DNA from: Nilaparvata lugens
Lineage: Eukaryota; Arthropoda; Insecta; Hemiptera; Delphacidae
Assembly: GCF_014356525.2 (NCBI RefSeq)
Contig: NC_052518.1
Coordinates: 13,904,201-13,968,200 of the forward strand
Length of the DNA stretch: 64,000 bases
Direction: 5' to 3'
In this document: positions 40,732-51,207 of the stretch, one piece after another
Position numbering within the stretch: position 1 is the first letter of the stretch
Layout: each line of letters begins with the position of its first letter
Made by a program: the position numbers and the translations under genes
Notes under the pieces: generated by a model
What the model was told of the DNA's origin: nothing
Seen by the model: the letters and a program-made list of their open reading frames with translations, nothing else
Databases searched by the model: none

Positions 40732-42042
40732 TTCTATCAGCCCACTTCTCTTCTCTTTGTATATTTCAGACAAAGAACATTACTTTAGAGAGAAAAGGTT
40801 TATCTGGCATACCTATAGATGATTCAACTGATGTTCTAATTCTCTTGTACGCGGATGACATTGTCATCCTTGCAGATAGTCCTTCCGACATGAGAAACAT
40901 AATAAAATGTTTGGAGGATTACTGTGAAAGTCTGAAATTGAGGGTCAACATTTCCAAGACCAAGATAATTCCTTTTCATAAAGGAAGATTGAGGAAAAAC
41001 AGACCCTTCTATTATAAGGGCGATGAAATAGAGGTCTGCAATAGATATAAATACTTGGGCGTGGAGTTTAGCTCTTCAGGTCGTTTCAATGTACACTGCT
41101 CATCTATAATAACCAAATCCAAAGGGTCAGCGAAGTAATGCTACAGGTTTTGAGAAACGCTCGTTCGGATTCTTGGGATAGCAAGATAAAATTGTTTGAA
41201 GCAGTAGTCCTTCCGACGGCAGTGTATGGGGCGGAAGTATGGAGGGCTTGGCCTGTGCTGAGCAAGTAGAGAAAGTTCAACTCTGGTTTTTCGGCTCACG
41301 TACACCGAGCTGGGCATTACTTTTGGAGACAGGAAGAGTAAAAATAGTTAATTTGATCATCTTAAACATTTTAACATGGTTAATAAAAATATTAAACATG
41401 CCAGAAGACAGGTATCCAAAGATTTGCCTTTTGTCGGGAAGTCAGTTCTATCAAAACAGAAATAGTCTCAACTGGGTGAATTTGGTGAAGTATCAATTAG
41501 ATTTAGCCTCTTTCAATATTGATTGGAACCAACAAGGAAATTTGGTAGCATCACTTAGTAGGATGAAATGGGATATAGTAAGTAGGCATGGTTTAGCATT
41601 GTACGAAGCAGACAAACAGCAAGCATGTAATTCAATTTCTTTCCCATTTTACAAGGTTTTAAAGCCCAATTTTGTTCTGGGCGACCAGCTTAGAATGAGG
41701 ATACTATTTAAATATATAAGATGTTTTACACAGATACGAACGGCTTCGAAGTTTGGTTTTTACCTTTATCTAGAGAACCGTGGAATTTACATAGATAGTA
41801 CTGAGTACTGCCCGCTTTGTAACATGCGGGAGGACGAAACACACACTCATGTTCTTGTACGCTGTCCAATGTATGTAGAAATAAGACAACAGTTTCTGAA
41901 TAAATATGTAGCAAACATAGTTAATTATGAAGATAAAGCTCTAGTTCTCCTTTCAAATGTAACACCAGATAAAATAAAATATATTTACAATATGACTAAT
42001 GCGATTAACGTGCGAAATTACATCTTAGAGACTACGGGATGA
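40726..42042 (+). pseudogene. LINE E ORF2, C-terminal RT and zinc-knuckle
   Basis: It resumes with LQGDSISPLLFSLYISD, then LLYADDIVILAD (YADD catalytic pair) and YKYLGVEFSSSG. A frameshift near 41130 is followed by DSKIKLFEAVVLPTAVYGAE and a second shift near 41250. From there an open frame runs to the stop at 42042. It contains CPLCNMREDETHTHVLVRC, a C2HC-type putative zinc-binding word seen near the C-terminus of several LINE clades. Three or more breaks make it inactive. Confidence 0.8.
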
Positions 42043-42490
42043 TCTTTTATTTATTTATTTTAATATAATTGTCATTGTTCAGTAATAATCACAAATATTA
42101 TTGGAACTGATGGGTTGTTTTGCAGGTTGTTTATAAAGTTGTAGTAAAATTTTGTTGGTGCTTTTGAGGAACAAGTTAATGTTTTTATATTTTGTTGTTG
42201 TAATTTCTAGTCAATATCCGAAAAATCGTCTATTGTTTTACTAGTACAGCTTCTATGTCACGGTGACATCTAAAATTACTCCCCCATATACAATCAATGA
42301 TATTTTAATCGATTCAAATCTGTGTTCTTGTTATTTTTAAGGAGTCTACATCAAACTATTTCATTTCAATAGTGTTGTCCAGAATTCGAAGAGGAGTTGA
42401 TCAATTGTGTTGATGTTGTAATAATTGTAATTTATGTATTGTTAGTGTGCAACTCTTTGTATTGGGCATGGTCCTTATGACAAATAAAGC

Positions 42491-42521
<31 letters not shown>

Positions 42522-42529
42522 TTATTTAT

Positions 42530-42750
42530 ATCTGGTTATTTATGTTTTACGAATCTCGAAAACAGCCCTAACGATTTTCACGAAATTTGGAACATAGTAG
42601 GTGTATGATATAAAGATTCAATTGCACTAGGTCTCATTCTTTGGAAAACTCACTGAAAGACATTAAAAGGACACCTCCAAAGAACATAGAGTAAAACAGC
42701 CTAGTTAAGCCCTCCCCCCCCTGATCCACAACACGACAGCCGCACTGAAC
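42530..42750 (+). repeat. Helitron-like internal piece
   Basis: ACGAATCTCGAAAACAGCCC followed by TAACGATTTTCACGAAATTT is a phrase common near 5' parts of insect Helitrons. No terminus is present. The stretch lies between the tails of LINE E (plus) and LINE F (minus). Confidence 0.4.
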
Positions 42751-42968
42751 CGGCATTAGAATAGAATAGAATAGAATAGTTTATTCTCTGCATTTACATA
42801 TTGTATCAAATATGTTTCACAGTCGTCATACATACTAGACTATATAAAATTTCAATTTCATGAGAATTACAAATTTAAATGTAAGATAACGTAATAAATA
42901 CATTTATACTTATGTGATGTGAATACCATCGTAAATAATCGCAAATAAAATTTTAAGCACCTCTCTGA

Positions 42969-45884
42969 TCAAAAAGTTCCACCACACTGTAAAAACACAT
43001 TTCTATTAGCCAGTTCTTCAATTTTATTCTTAAACAAAACTTTGGATTCAATTGTAGATAATATAGGTGGGAGAGAGTTCAATATTTTTCTGCTCATGTG
43101 ATCAGGACTACTTTGGAAAACCGAAGTTCTATGTACATCCAGTCTTAGAGCATTCCTAGACCTCGTGTTGTAGCTATGAATGTCCGATCCTCTAGCCCAG
43201 GAAGCTCTATGTTTAAATCCATGTAGTGCAGCCTCGAGTATGTATAGACAGGGAAGAGTGAGAATTCTGGCGCTTTGGAACAGGGGCCTACAAGGGGTTC
43301 TGGGAGGTTTCCCAAGCATCATCCTGACTACTCGCTTTTGTGATCTGAATACTCTGCCGAATCCAGTTGAAGAGCCCCAGAATATCAAGCCGTATGTTAG
43401 TAGAGGTTGGAAGTATCCATAATAAGCCGCAAACACTACGCTCTTGTTCATATTCAACGTTAATCTTGAGATAGCAAATGTCGCTCTGCTCAGTCGTTTC
43501 ACAACTTCGTCAACATGATTGTTCCACCTCAAACAAGCATCAACCTCAATTCCTAGAAAGCCACAAGCACCTTTGTGTTTGATTTCTTTCGAATCCATCT
43601 TGAAATCCAGTAAATTAGGGAATGCAGGGCGGTTGGAATCATTAATTATTGAAAAATTGACAAAACAGGTCTTCTCCACGTTGACTTTGAGTCTGTTTGC
43701 CCTGCACCAATTCTCGATGCTTTCTATGACGAGCTCTCCCTGCCTTAGAAGTTGCTGCAGATTATTTCCGACAACAAGAAAGTTCGCATCATCTGCAAAT
43801 AGAACACTACTGGCAACAGGTACATTACTGGGTAAATCATTTATAAACAATGAAAATAATACAGGACCGAGAACTGTCCCCTGTGGTACTCCTCTCTTTA
43901 TCTGGCAAGCTTTCGATCTGTATTTATGATTCACTATTTTCTGTTTTGTGTCTTCAATTTCTACAATCTGCAATCTATTCGTTGTGAATGATTTCAGCCA
44001 TTTTAGTGCTGAACCTCTAAAACCATAATGTCACAACTTCTCTATCAAAATATCGTGATCAATACTATCGAATGCTCGTTGGAAATCGATAAAGAAACCC
44101 AAAGCCTTTTTTTCAGTATCCAGTGACTTGTATATTCGGCAAAGGAAGTTATTAATGGCATCGATAGTCGACTTTCCGTGTCGAAACCCGAACTGACTTG
44201 AAGAGAGAATTCCATTTACTTCAAGGTGCTCTGCAACGGTTGTTATAGCCAATTTCTCATACAACTTAGCAAATGAGCTCGTCACTGATATTGGTCGAAA
44301 GTTGCTTACTTCTGAAGTGGATCCTTTTTTATGAACTGGAATAACTTTCCCCACCTTCAATTGACAAGGAAACGTTCCTGAGCTGAATGATAAATTGATA
44401 AGCTATGTTGTTATACTTCTTATTGGCTCGAAACACTCCTTCAATATACTCCTTGGAATATCATCCACTCCACTTGACATTTTGCTCTTGACATTTTTCA
44501 AGGCTGAAGAAACCTCCTCCTCTGAAAATTTAGGAAATCTATCTAAGGTGGCGCCTACGTACATACGATTTGATAGCAAAGGCTTGAACGATAAGTTTGA
44601 GTGCGTAGTTTGATCGGCAACATTTATGAAATACTCATTTATCCTATCTGGTATGAGATCAATCGAGCAGACTTCGACACCATTAATAGTTTTAGGATAA
44701 TTCTTTTTCACGGTGTTTGCGACCGTCTCCATTTTTATTAACTTCCAAATTAGTTTCGATTTATTTTCTGACGACGCAAACACTCTTTCTGCATACGCTT
44801 GCCTTGATGAAACAATTAAATGTCTTATAAGCCGCGACATGTCCTTCAGCCTATCCTTGTATGTTATTTTGGTTGGAAATTTTCTCGCAAGAAGTATAAG
44901 ATCTCTTTTAGCTTCACAAATGAACTCTAATAGCGGTGAAGTCCACTTTATTTTCTTATTGTCATTTTTCTTCTTCCGATAAACAATTGGGAACGATTCA
45001 CTAAATGCTCGACAATATACGCTCAAGAAATTATTGAATTTTTCATCAACCGAATTTCCACTATTAAACACCATTGACCAGTCTACTTCAGCAAGTCGTC
45101 TTAGAAATTTTAGTTTCGCATTTCCTGAATAAAATCGTGATGAGAAAAGGTGTCCATCATTACCATCCGTGTTTGCCAATTTATAGTTTACAACTTGAGC
45201 ACAATGGTCGGAAAGTCCTAATTCTATTACATCTACATATTTAGTCTCAATCATTGGCGTCACGAAACAATTATCAATCAACGTTGAGGATGTCTCTGTT
45301 ATTCTTGTGCAACTCTTAACCAATCCTCTTAGACCGTATGCCTCAAATAAAGATTCCAGTGTCTTTCTTCTATTTGAATCCACCATGAAGTCTACGTTGA
45401 AATCACCGAGCACTATACAGCTCTCAAATCTATTTGTAATTTTTGAGAGAATTTCCTCCAGTTTGTCAGTAAAATTTTTGTAATCATTATTGGGCGGTCT
45501 ATATATACATACAATCGCACATTTTGTGTGCACTGCCACTGCCACTTCAAAATCATTGCCCTCTGCCTGTTTAATATCTAGTTTATTAGCCAGTATGCCT
45601 TCTCTTGCATAAATTGCCACTCCGCCCCCTTGTCTATCGGTCCTATTTTTTGATGAAATGAGGTTAAAATTATTAATGTTCACTGAGTTATCATTCTGAA
45701 GCCAGGTTTCTGATAGGCACAAAAAGTCAATTCGGGTTTTTTTATCATTTTTCTTTATATTTTCAAGTTGAATTGCTAGTTCGTCTGTCTTGTTTTTTAA
45801 ACTTCTAATATTATAATGGACTAAATTGAAGAGATTATCTTTTTTATCTTGTTTTAGTTTTTCTGAAGTTTTTACGTAAATCAA
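42969..45884 (-). pseudogene. LINE F ORF2, endonuclease and RT, two nonsense codons
   Basis: A single frame from 45884 to 42969. Endonuclease words: VHYNIRSLKNKTDEL, CLSETWL, DRQGGGVAIYA, CIYRPPNND, VLGDFNVDF, STLIDNCF and LSDHCAQVV. RT words: KVIPVHKKGS, FGFRHGKSTIDA, FFIDFQRAFDSIDHD with the first Asp, RGVPQGTVLGPVLF, LFADDANFLV with the Asp pair, and a C-terminal YNTRSRN word. The frame is cut by TAG at 44405-44403 and TGA at 44033-44031 only. The first codon is TTG, overlapping the ORF1 stop. Confidence 0.9.
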
Positions 45885-47413
45885 ATTGCTATTGATGCTA
45901 CCGGTCCTTTCTCTAAAAAACTTTTAATGTTTCTTGTGCCTCTATTTTCCACAACTGGAATCTCCATTTCCCCACTCTGGTTAGTTTCCGTCACTTTCAT
46001 ACTCTGTGACACACTCATCCGCTCGTAAATAATGTCTGGAGTATCTACTGTTACTTGTCTCGGTTTCATTATTATATCTTTTAGTCTTCTAGCGATTACT
46101 GATTTACCCCTCCTGTTCAAGTGTAGTCCGTGACGTGTATGTTCACAAGCTTTCAGATTCCACATATCTAGTACTGTCGCTTTATTACGTGCGATATTCT
46201 TTAATCCTGCATTGATATTTTTAATTGTAGAATTAATGGTCGATGAATTGGGCAAATCATATCGATATGGAATTGTTCCAATGACGATATTTGTTTTTTC
46301 TGACAGAGCAAGAAGTCTACATATTTGCTGTCGAAATGCTCTATTATAATTTTCATCCCAATTCAAATTCACGTCGTTTGTATCCCCTATAATTATCACC
46401 AAGTCATTGTCGTTCAGATTAGCCACCTCCTTGCTTCTCAGAACTGCATCCACTATCTGTGAAATTTTCGCACCCCCAAGCACGAAACCAGACACCAAGA
46501 AATTGTTTGTCAACGTATTGTTCAAATATGTTGCCTGATCACGGCCTTGGCTATCCGAGAAAATAAGCTCTTTTCTTTTCCAATCTTGCGTTTCATTAAT
46601 TTTATGGTCTGAATTCTTGAGTTCCCAATTGCGCTTGTTTTTAAGTTCATCGACTCGATTGGTGAAACTTGATACAATATCTCTCAATTTATAGTTTTCT
46701 TCCATTACAGTATTTATTCTGTCATAATTTTTCCTTATCTCGAGTTCCATTTCTTGAATTTCTCTATGGAGAGAATTATTATTATCATTTAAAATTTTTA
46801 TTGTTTGCTCTCGGATACCAACTATTTCTAAACTATCACAATCTGCCTTGCATTTACTAGTCGTCAGTCTGTAAGATGTTTCGGTTTGCGTATTAACACT
46901 TTGAGAACTTGTATCCAGTTCAGTTTGCGTTCCTACATCATTATTGTTTAGAGATAAACTACTATCAAGTATTTTCATTTCCTTGATCTCCTCAATGAGT
47001 GCATCTCTTTGAGAGAGTAACTCATCTATGCGCGCAGTGAGTTCCTCCTTCTCTTTGAGTATCAAATCGTCTGTTTGACATTCTGCGTCATTTAGCTTAC
47101 TCTTTTGTCTACTATTTAATTTGGAGTCGAGTGACAATCTTTGTGTACTGTTTACTACTTTGTCTAGTCGCTCAATTAACCTCCCTTTTGCCTGAACATT
47201 TGTGAAATTCGTTGGGACCGGGGGTACTGTATGCTTAACATGCTTCACACTTATTTTTACTTCATCAAGCATTGCGGCGGTTGTAATGGAACCTGAACAA
47301 CCCTTACTACTGCATTTCCACACCACGTCACCGTTAATCAGCGGATGACTTTTTCTGTAGCATTGATTTCCATAATAAACTCCTAATCCATTCCTAGAAT
47401 TTTTGGGTGTAGT
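45881..47413 (-). CDS. LINE F ORF1: FLYWCH-like, coiled coil, SGNH hydrolase
   Basis: The frame is open from 47413 (after a TAG at 47416-47414) to TGA ending at 45881. The first part reads VYYGNQCYRKSHP, then WKCSSKGC and KHVKH, spacing that fits a FLYWCH-type C2H2 zinc finger. A long coiled-coil region rich in Glu/Lys/Asn follows to about residue 240. The C-terminal third has SGNH blocks: SDSQGRD (Ser), GDTNDVN (Asn) and RHGLHLN (His). No ATG precedes the zinc finger in frame; the first is at 47269, so the N-terminus either uses an upstream start lost to mutation or is shorter. Confidence 0.8.
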   Translation of the reverse strand, partial: TTPKNSRNGLGVYYGNQCYRKSHPLINGDVVWKCSSKGCSGSITTAAMLDEVKISVKHVKHTVPPVPTNFTNVQAKGRLIERLDKVVNSTQRLSLDSKLNSRQKSKLNDAECQTDDLILKEKEELTARIDELLSQRDALIEEIKEMKILDSSLSLNNNDVGTQTELDTSSQSVNTQTETSYRLTTSKCKADCDSLEIVGIREQTIKILNDNNNSLHREIQEMELEIRKNYDRINTVMEENYKLRDIVSSFTNRVDELKNKRNWELKNSDHKINETQDWKRKELIFSDSQGRDQATYLNNTLTNNFLVSGFVLGGAKISQIVDAVLRSKEVANLNDNDLVIIIGDTNDVNLNWDENYNRAFRQQICRLLALSEKTNIVIGTIPYRYDLPNSSTINSTIKNINAGLKNIARNKATVLDMWNLKACEHTRHGLHLNRRGKSVIARRLKDIIMKPRQVTVDTPDIIYERMSVSQSMKVTETNQSGEMEIPVVENRGTRNIKSFLEKGPVASIAI

Positions 47414-48065
47414 CTAATAGCTGCGATATTTTTTAGCGAGGACATTTATTTATAAATCGGTGAATAAGGATAGCGAAGATAAATAGGGTGAGAAAAGATA
47501 TAGATAATATCTCTGGAGATGTGATAATCTAGTTGCAATTTAAAAAACAACACCTAAGGACAATCAGTTGTATGAGTTTATTCTGAAGAAAGCTGATAAT
47601 AGAGTACTGATAAGAGTTTATTCGAGTTTCTATTATTCGATTAGATGTTAGAACGAACGAAGTACCGGTATGATTCAAACACGTTGTTTAGTGATAAAGT
47701 TCGCCTGGCAGAAGGTAAGCGACAAGCAACAGGTCCTCAACCAGAATATAGGACAACTCCGTAGCATAGAAGGATACAGTCTTTTGGTGAACCAATGCGT
47801 TGCAATGACTATTGTTGATGTAATTGGCAGTAACTTGCAACACTTCTCATAGAGCACTTCCTTCGTTGATACGTATACTGCAGCGATACAGAGCAGTGAT
47901 GTTTCTGTACTCTTACCGAAAAGAGTGGTCTCGTCAATGTCTATTAATCCGAGGGTAATTTTCGTCTATCAAGTTAAAAACAAGGGTGTCAAAGTTCAAC
48001 ATGAAGCTAAAACCTGAAGGGAATCGGTCCAAGTATTGGAGGTTATGAAGTAGACTAACCATTGA
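47414..48065. other. LINE F upstream region
   Basis: Probably the 5' untranslated region of LINE F up to an unknown edge, then unassigned DNA. No open frame with coding character was seen. Confidence 0.35.
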
Positions 48066-49852
48066 AAGACACAAAATAAAGTTTATTCACTCACTTTCAC
48101 AACTCACAAACAGAAGTCACATATGAATCGTCACTTAAAAATCATTGTTTGTAGAGAAACTTTCGCAAATACTTGAAATAATGAAAAATAATTAGACGTG
48201 ACTCAATAGGCTGTTGATCATGGCAGCCAGTTTGATTGACTGTCGAGCAGCCTAATATGAGCTGGCAGTGAATTCCATAATCGCACTAAAAAGGAATGAC
48301 TTATAATATAGCTCAGTTCTGTGAATTGGAACAGACAATGAGCAAGCTCCATGACGAGTCCCACCCCTGCCAACATCACCCATGAAGCCAAACCCCGCTG
48401 ACAAGTAATTGGGGGACCGAGATTTCAAGAGTTTGAAGAGGAACATGAGTGCATGGAGACTCCTGTACTCGTGCAGTCTTAGAAGTTTGAGCTGTCCAAA
48501 GTATTGAGTAATATGTTCGTCATGTCGTAAACCAAAGATGAAGCGCACACAGTAATTCTGAGCACGCTGCAATCTCTGAGTAAGTTGAACAGTCATGTCC
48601 ATAGTCACTAAGTCACAGTAGAAAAAAAAGGGGAATATCAATGTTTTAACTAACATGATTTTAGTAGGAAAAGGTAAAAGATGTCCAATCCTTTTCAAAG
48701 AGTTAATCCCAGCTACAACTTTGTTACTAGTCAAGCTTACATGGTCTGTCCAGTCGAGAGTAATTGTAAAAGTCAAACCAAGATTCTTCACCCTGGTGCT
48801 GTAGAACATTGTTTATTCTTATGTGGGGTAAGTCATTAAGGCTTAGTCCAGTCAAGAGTCTTGAGTGACCTACACCCATGACCTGCAATTTGCTCTCATT
48901 AATTTTCAAACCATTATTCTCCATCCAGGTGATCACATGGGCAAGGTCATGGTTCATGTCACTCACAGCTGTCGCTGCATCACCAAGCTTGAAATGCTTA
49001 TACAGCTGTAAGTCGTCAGCATACAAGTGATGCTCTGTAGTATTTAGTACATGAGTCAAGTTGTCAATGTATGCACTGAATAGCAGAGGACCCAAGATTG
49101 AACCCTGAGGGACACCTCGTCCCATTGGTCACCAGCGCAAAGAGGAACCCCCAAGTCTCACACACTGATGTCTATTCTGCAAGTAGGACCGCACCCATGC
49201 CACCATCCAACGAGAGAAACCCATACCCTCCAGTCTGTACAATAGGATGGGATGGAACACACAGTCAAAGGCCTCGCTGAAATCAACAAGGACAATGAGT
49301 GTGAGCTCAGTGAGTGTGATTGCTCTGTGAACGTCATCAGCCACCTTGAGAAGAGCAGAATTGGTGCTGTGACCAGACCTGAAACCTGACTGGAAGTCGC
49401 TAATAAGCCCTCTACTGCAAATAAATCCACTCATCTGTTTGTGGACAATCACCTCCAGTACTTTGGAGAGCAAAGAGTAAGCTGATGGGTCTGTAGTCTG
49501 AAAGGGAGGACGGGTTGGGAGTTTTGTTTAAGGGTATGACTACAGATGACTTCCAATTTTCAGGAAAAACGGAAGTCATGAGAGATGTATTTATGATGTG
49601 GGTGATGAAGGGAAGTATCAGGGGAAGCATAATTTTTATGAATTTTAATGGTAGATCATCAGCCCCAATAGCATTGCTCTTTATCTTCAGTATAGCGGCC
49701 AAAACATCACTTGCTGAGACACCTGAAAAGTAGAATGGCTCTTCAGTTACTTGAGCTGGCAAAGAGTTGATGTAGTCATGGGCACGACATGTATGTCAGT
49801 AAAAAAGTTGTTGAGATCGTCCAGTGAGTGAGACACAACAGGCTTGCCCCCC
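48066..49852 (-). pseudogene. LINE G, 5'-truncated RT
   Basis: Minus-strand RT pieces in four overlapping frames. From 49852: SLDDLNNFF and FYFSGVSASDVLAAILKIKS, then SVVIPLNKTPNPSSLSDYRP, SDFQSGFRSGHSTNSA, LVDFSEAFDCVFHP with the first Asp, RGVPQGSILGPLLF and LYADDLQLYKHF with the Asp pair, then a thumb and C-terminus to 48252. The 3' end near 48066 has AATAAACTTTATTTTGTG. Frameshifts near 49460, 49128 and 48760 inactivate it. The endonuclease is absent. Confidence 0.82.
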
Positions 49853-49892
49853 TCTCCACCAACTCCAACAGATCTCAATCTACACCTCAATC

Positions 49893-50168
49893 TTTGCCAG
49901 CTCAAGTAACTGAAGAGCCATTCTACTTTTCAGGTGTCTCAGCTAGTGATGTTTTGGCCGCTATACTGAAGATAAAGAGCAATGCTATTGGGGCTGATGA
50001 TCTACCATTAAAATTCATAAAAATTATGCTTCCCCTGATACTTCCCTTCATCACCCACATCATAAATACATCTCTCATGACTTCCGTTTTTCCTGAAAAT
50101 TGGAAGTCATCTGTAGTCATAACCTTAAACAAAACTCCCAACCCGTCCTCCCTTTCAGACTACAGACC
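49893..50168 (+). pseudogene. Inverted copy of LINE G segment
   Basis: This plus-strand stretch repeats 49495-49765 of LINE G in reverse orientation almost unchanged (FYFSGVSASDVL, ENWKSSVVITLNKTPN). It ends at CAGACTACAGACC, where the sequence switches without a gap to the Penelope-like element. About 40 bases (49853-49892) between the two copies are not shared. Confidence 0.8.
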
Positions 50169-50170
50169 TT

Positions 50171-51207
50171 TCATAAAGAAGGCAATCCTTGTCGTCTCAT
50201 TGTTTCGAGCATAAATGGCCCAACTAAACAAATCTCTGCACTTGTTGATTTCCACCTCCATTGTTGCCTCCCTACCCTCTCATATCAGAGACTCCTTCCA
50301 ACTCTATAGATATCCTAAGAAACACAACCCTTCCAATTGACCAACGACCCCTTCTTGTTACCATTTATGTAGCCTCCCTCTGCACTTCCATTCCCCATTC
50401 TGAAGGCTTAAAATCCCTTGAGCATTTCCTTTCCTCACGACCCACACCCTCCACCCCTTCAACCAACTTCCTAGTGAACCTTGCCAAACTGGTGCTCACA
50501 AGTAATGTCTTCAGGGTACATCCATGGGCACCAGGATGGCACCATCCTATGCAAACATATTCAGCAGCCTCCTTGAACAGGATTTCCTTTCCAAACAAAC
50601 CCTATCTCCCCTGATATGGCTCTGTTTCATTGATGACATATTCCTCATATGGCCTCATGGACATGATACCCTCTTCCACTTCCTCAATCAACTCAACTCC
50701 AACTACTCTGTCTCCTTCACCTGGAATATTTCTGAATCCTCCATCAACTTCCTAGATGTCAATGTAATCCTTTCTAACTCCAATACCTTATTCACCAATA
50801 CTTTCACCAAATCCACCCACACTCAACAGTTCCTACACTTTGAGAGTTGCTATCCCTATCACATCAAAAGATCCCTCCCACCTTCCCTCCAAATCCAAGG
50901 CCAAAAACTTTGCAGTGATAACCTCCATCTTGACCGGTACCTCAAAAAACTCTACCAATCCCTCCTGAAATGTAACTATCCTGAAAGGTTGTTACAGAAA
51001 CAAATCTCCTCTAAAACTGGCACTAATCCAACCACAAAAAAAATTCCCAAATCCCACAAACTCCAAAGCTCTGTACCACCTACTTCCCTGGAATCGAAAA
51101 CCTCAAACCTGTCCTTAAAGATCTGTTCCATGTCGTCAATGACCAATGTGACCAATGCTTCAAAGTCAAAGTCCTTGCCACCCTCCCTCCCACAGCCCAC
51201 TCCATAG
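50171..51207 (+). pseudogene. Penelope-like RT, C-terminal part, endonuclease deleted
   Basis: Words in order: EGNPCRLIVSSINGP, LRNTTLPIDQRPLLVT, SLCTSIPHSEGLKSLEHF (DVASLYTSIPH in better copies), GTRMAPSYANIFSSLLEQ, and FIDDIFLIWPHG with the FIDD catalytic pair. Then SSINFLDVNVIL and FTKSTHTQQFLHFES follow. After LFHVV at about 51130 the sequence jumps to DQCFKVKVLATLPP, the end of the endonuclease region. Motif A is damaged (its Asp lies in TIYVASLCTS). Confidence 0.85.

Larger units (their letters stand above)
34994..42526 (+). mobile_element. LINE E, full-length, split by a nested insertion
   Basis: A short 5' region (GAGTTGCGATAGAGTAGTCG), ORF1 from 35057, ORF2 from 36478 and a 3' region ending in AATAAAGCTTATTTA with (TTTA)n to 42526. 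Target repeats flank both sides. ORF2 is split at about 38384 by 2.3 kb of foreign palindromic DNA and resumes at 40726. Without that block the LINE is about 5.2 kb. Its endonuclease, RT and a C-terminal C2HC-like motif place it among APE-type LINEs; the clade is not certain. Confidence 0.85.
42755..47413 (-). mobile_element. LINE F, nearly intact non-LTR retrotransposon
   Basis: On the minus strand it has ORF1 (open from 47413), ORF2 (45884-42969) and a 3' region ending in (TTCTA)n at about 42783-42755. ORF2 covers about 971 codons with two nonsense codons and no frameshift. The 5' untranslated part probably extends toward 47870 but has no clear edge. The layout is CR1-like: SGNH ORF1, APE-type endonuclease and RT in ORF2. 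Confidence 0.88.

Noticed and set aside
40430..40822. Plus-strand open frame running into the LINE E RT
   Set aside because: Its first two thirds translate the GC-rich palindromic arm. Only the part after 40726 is RT.
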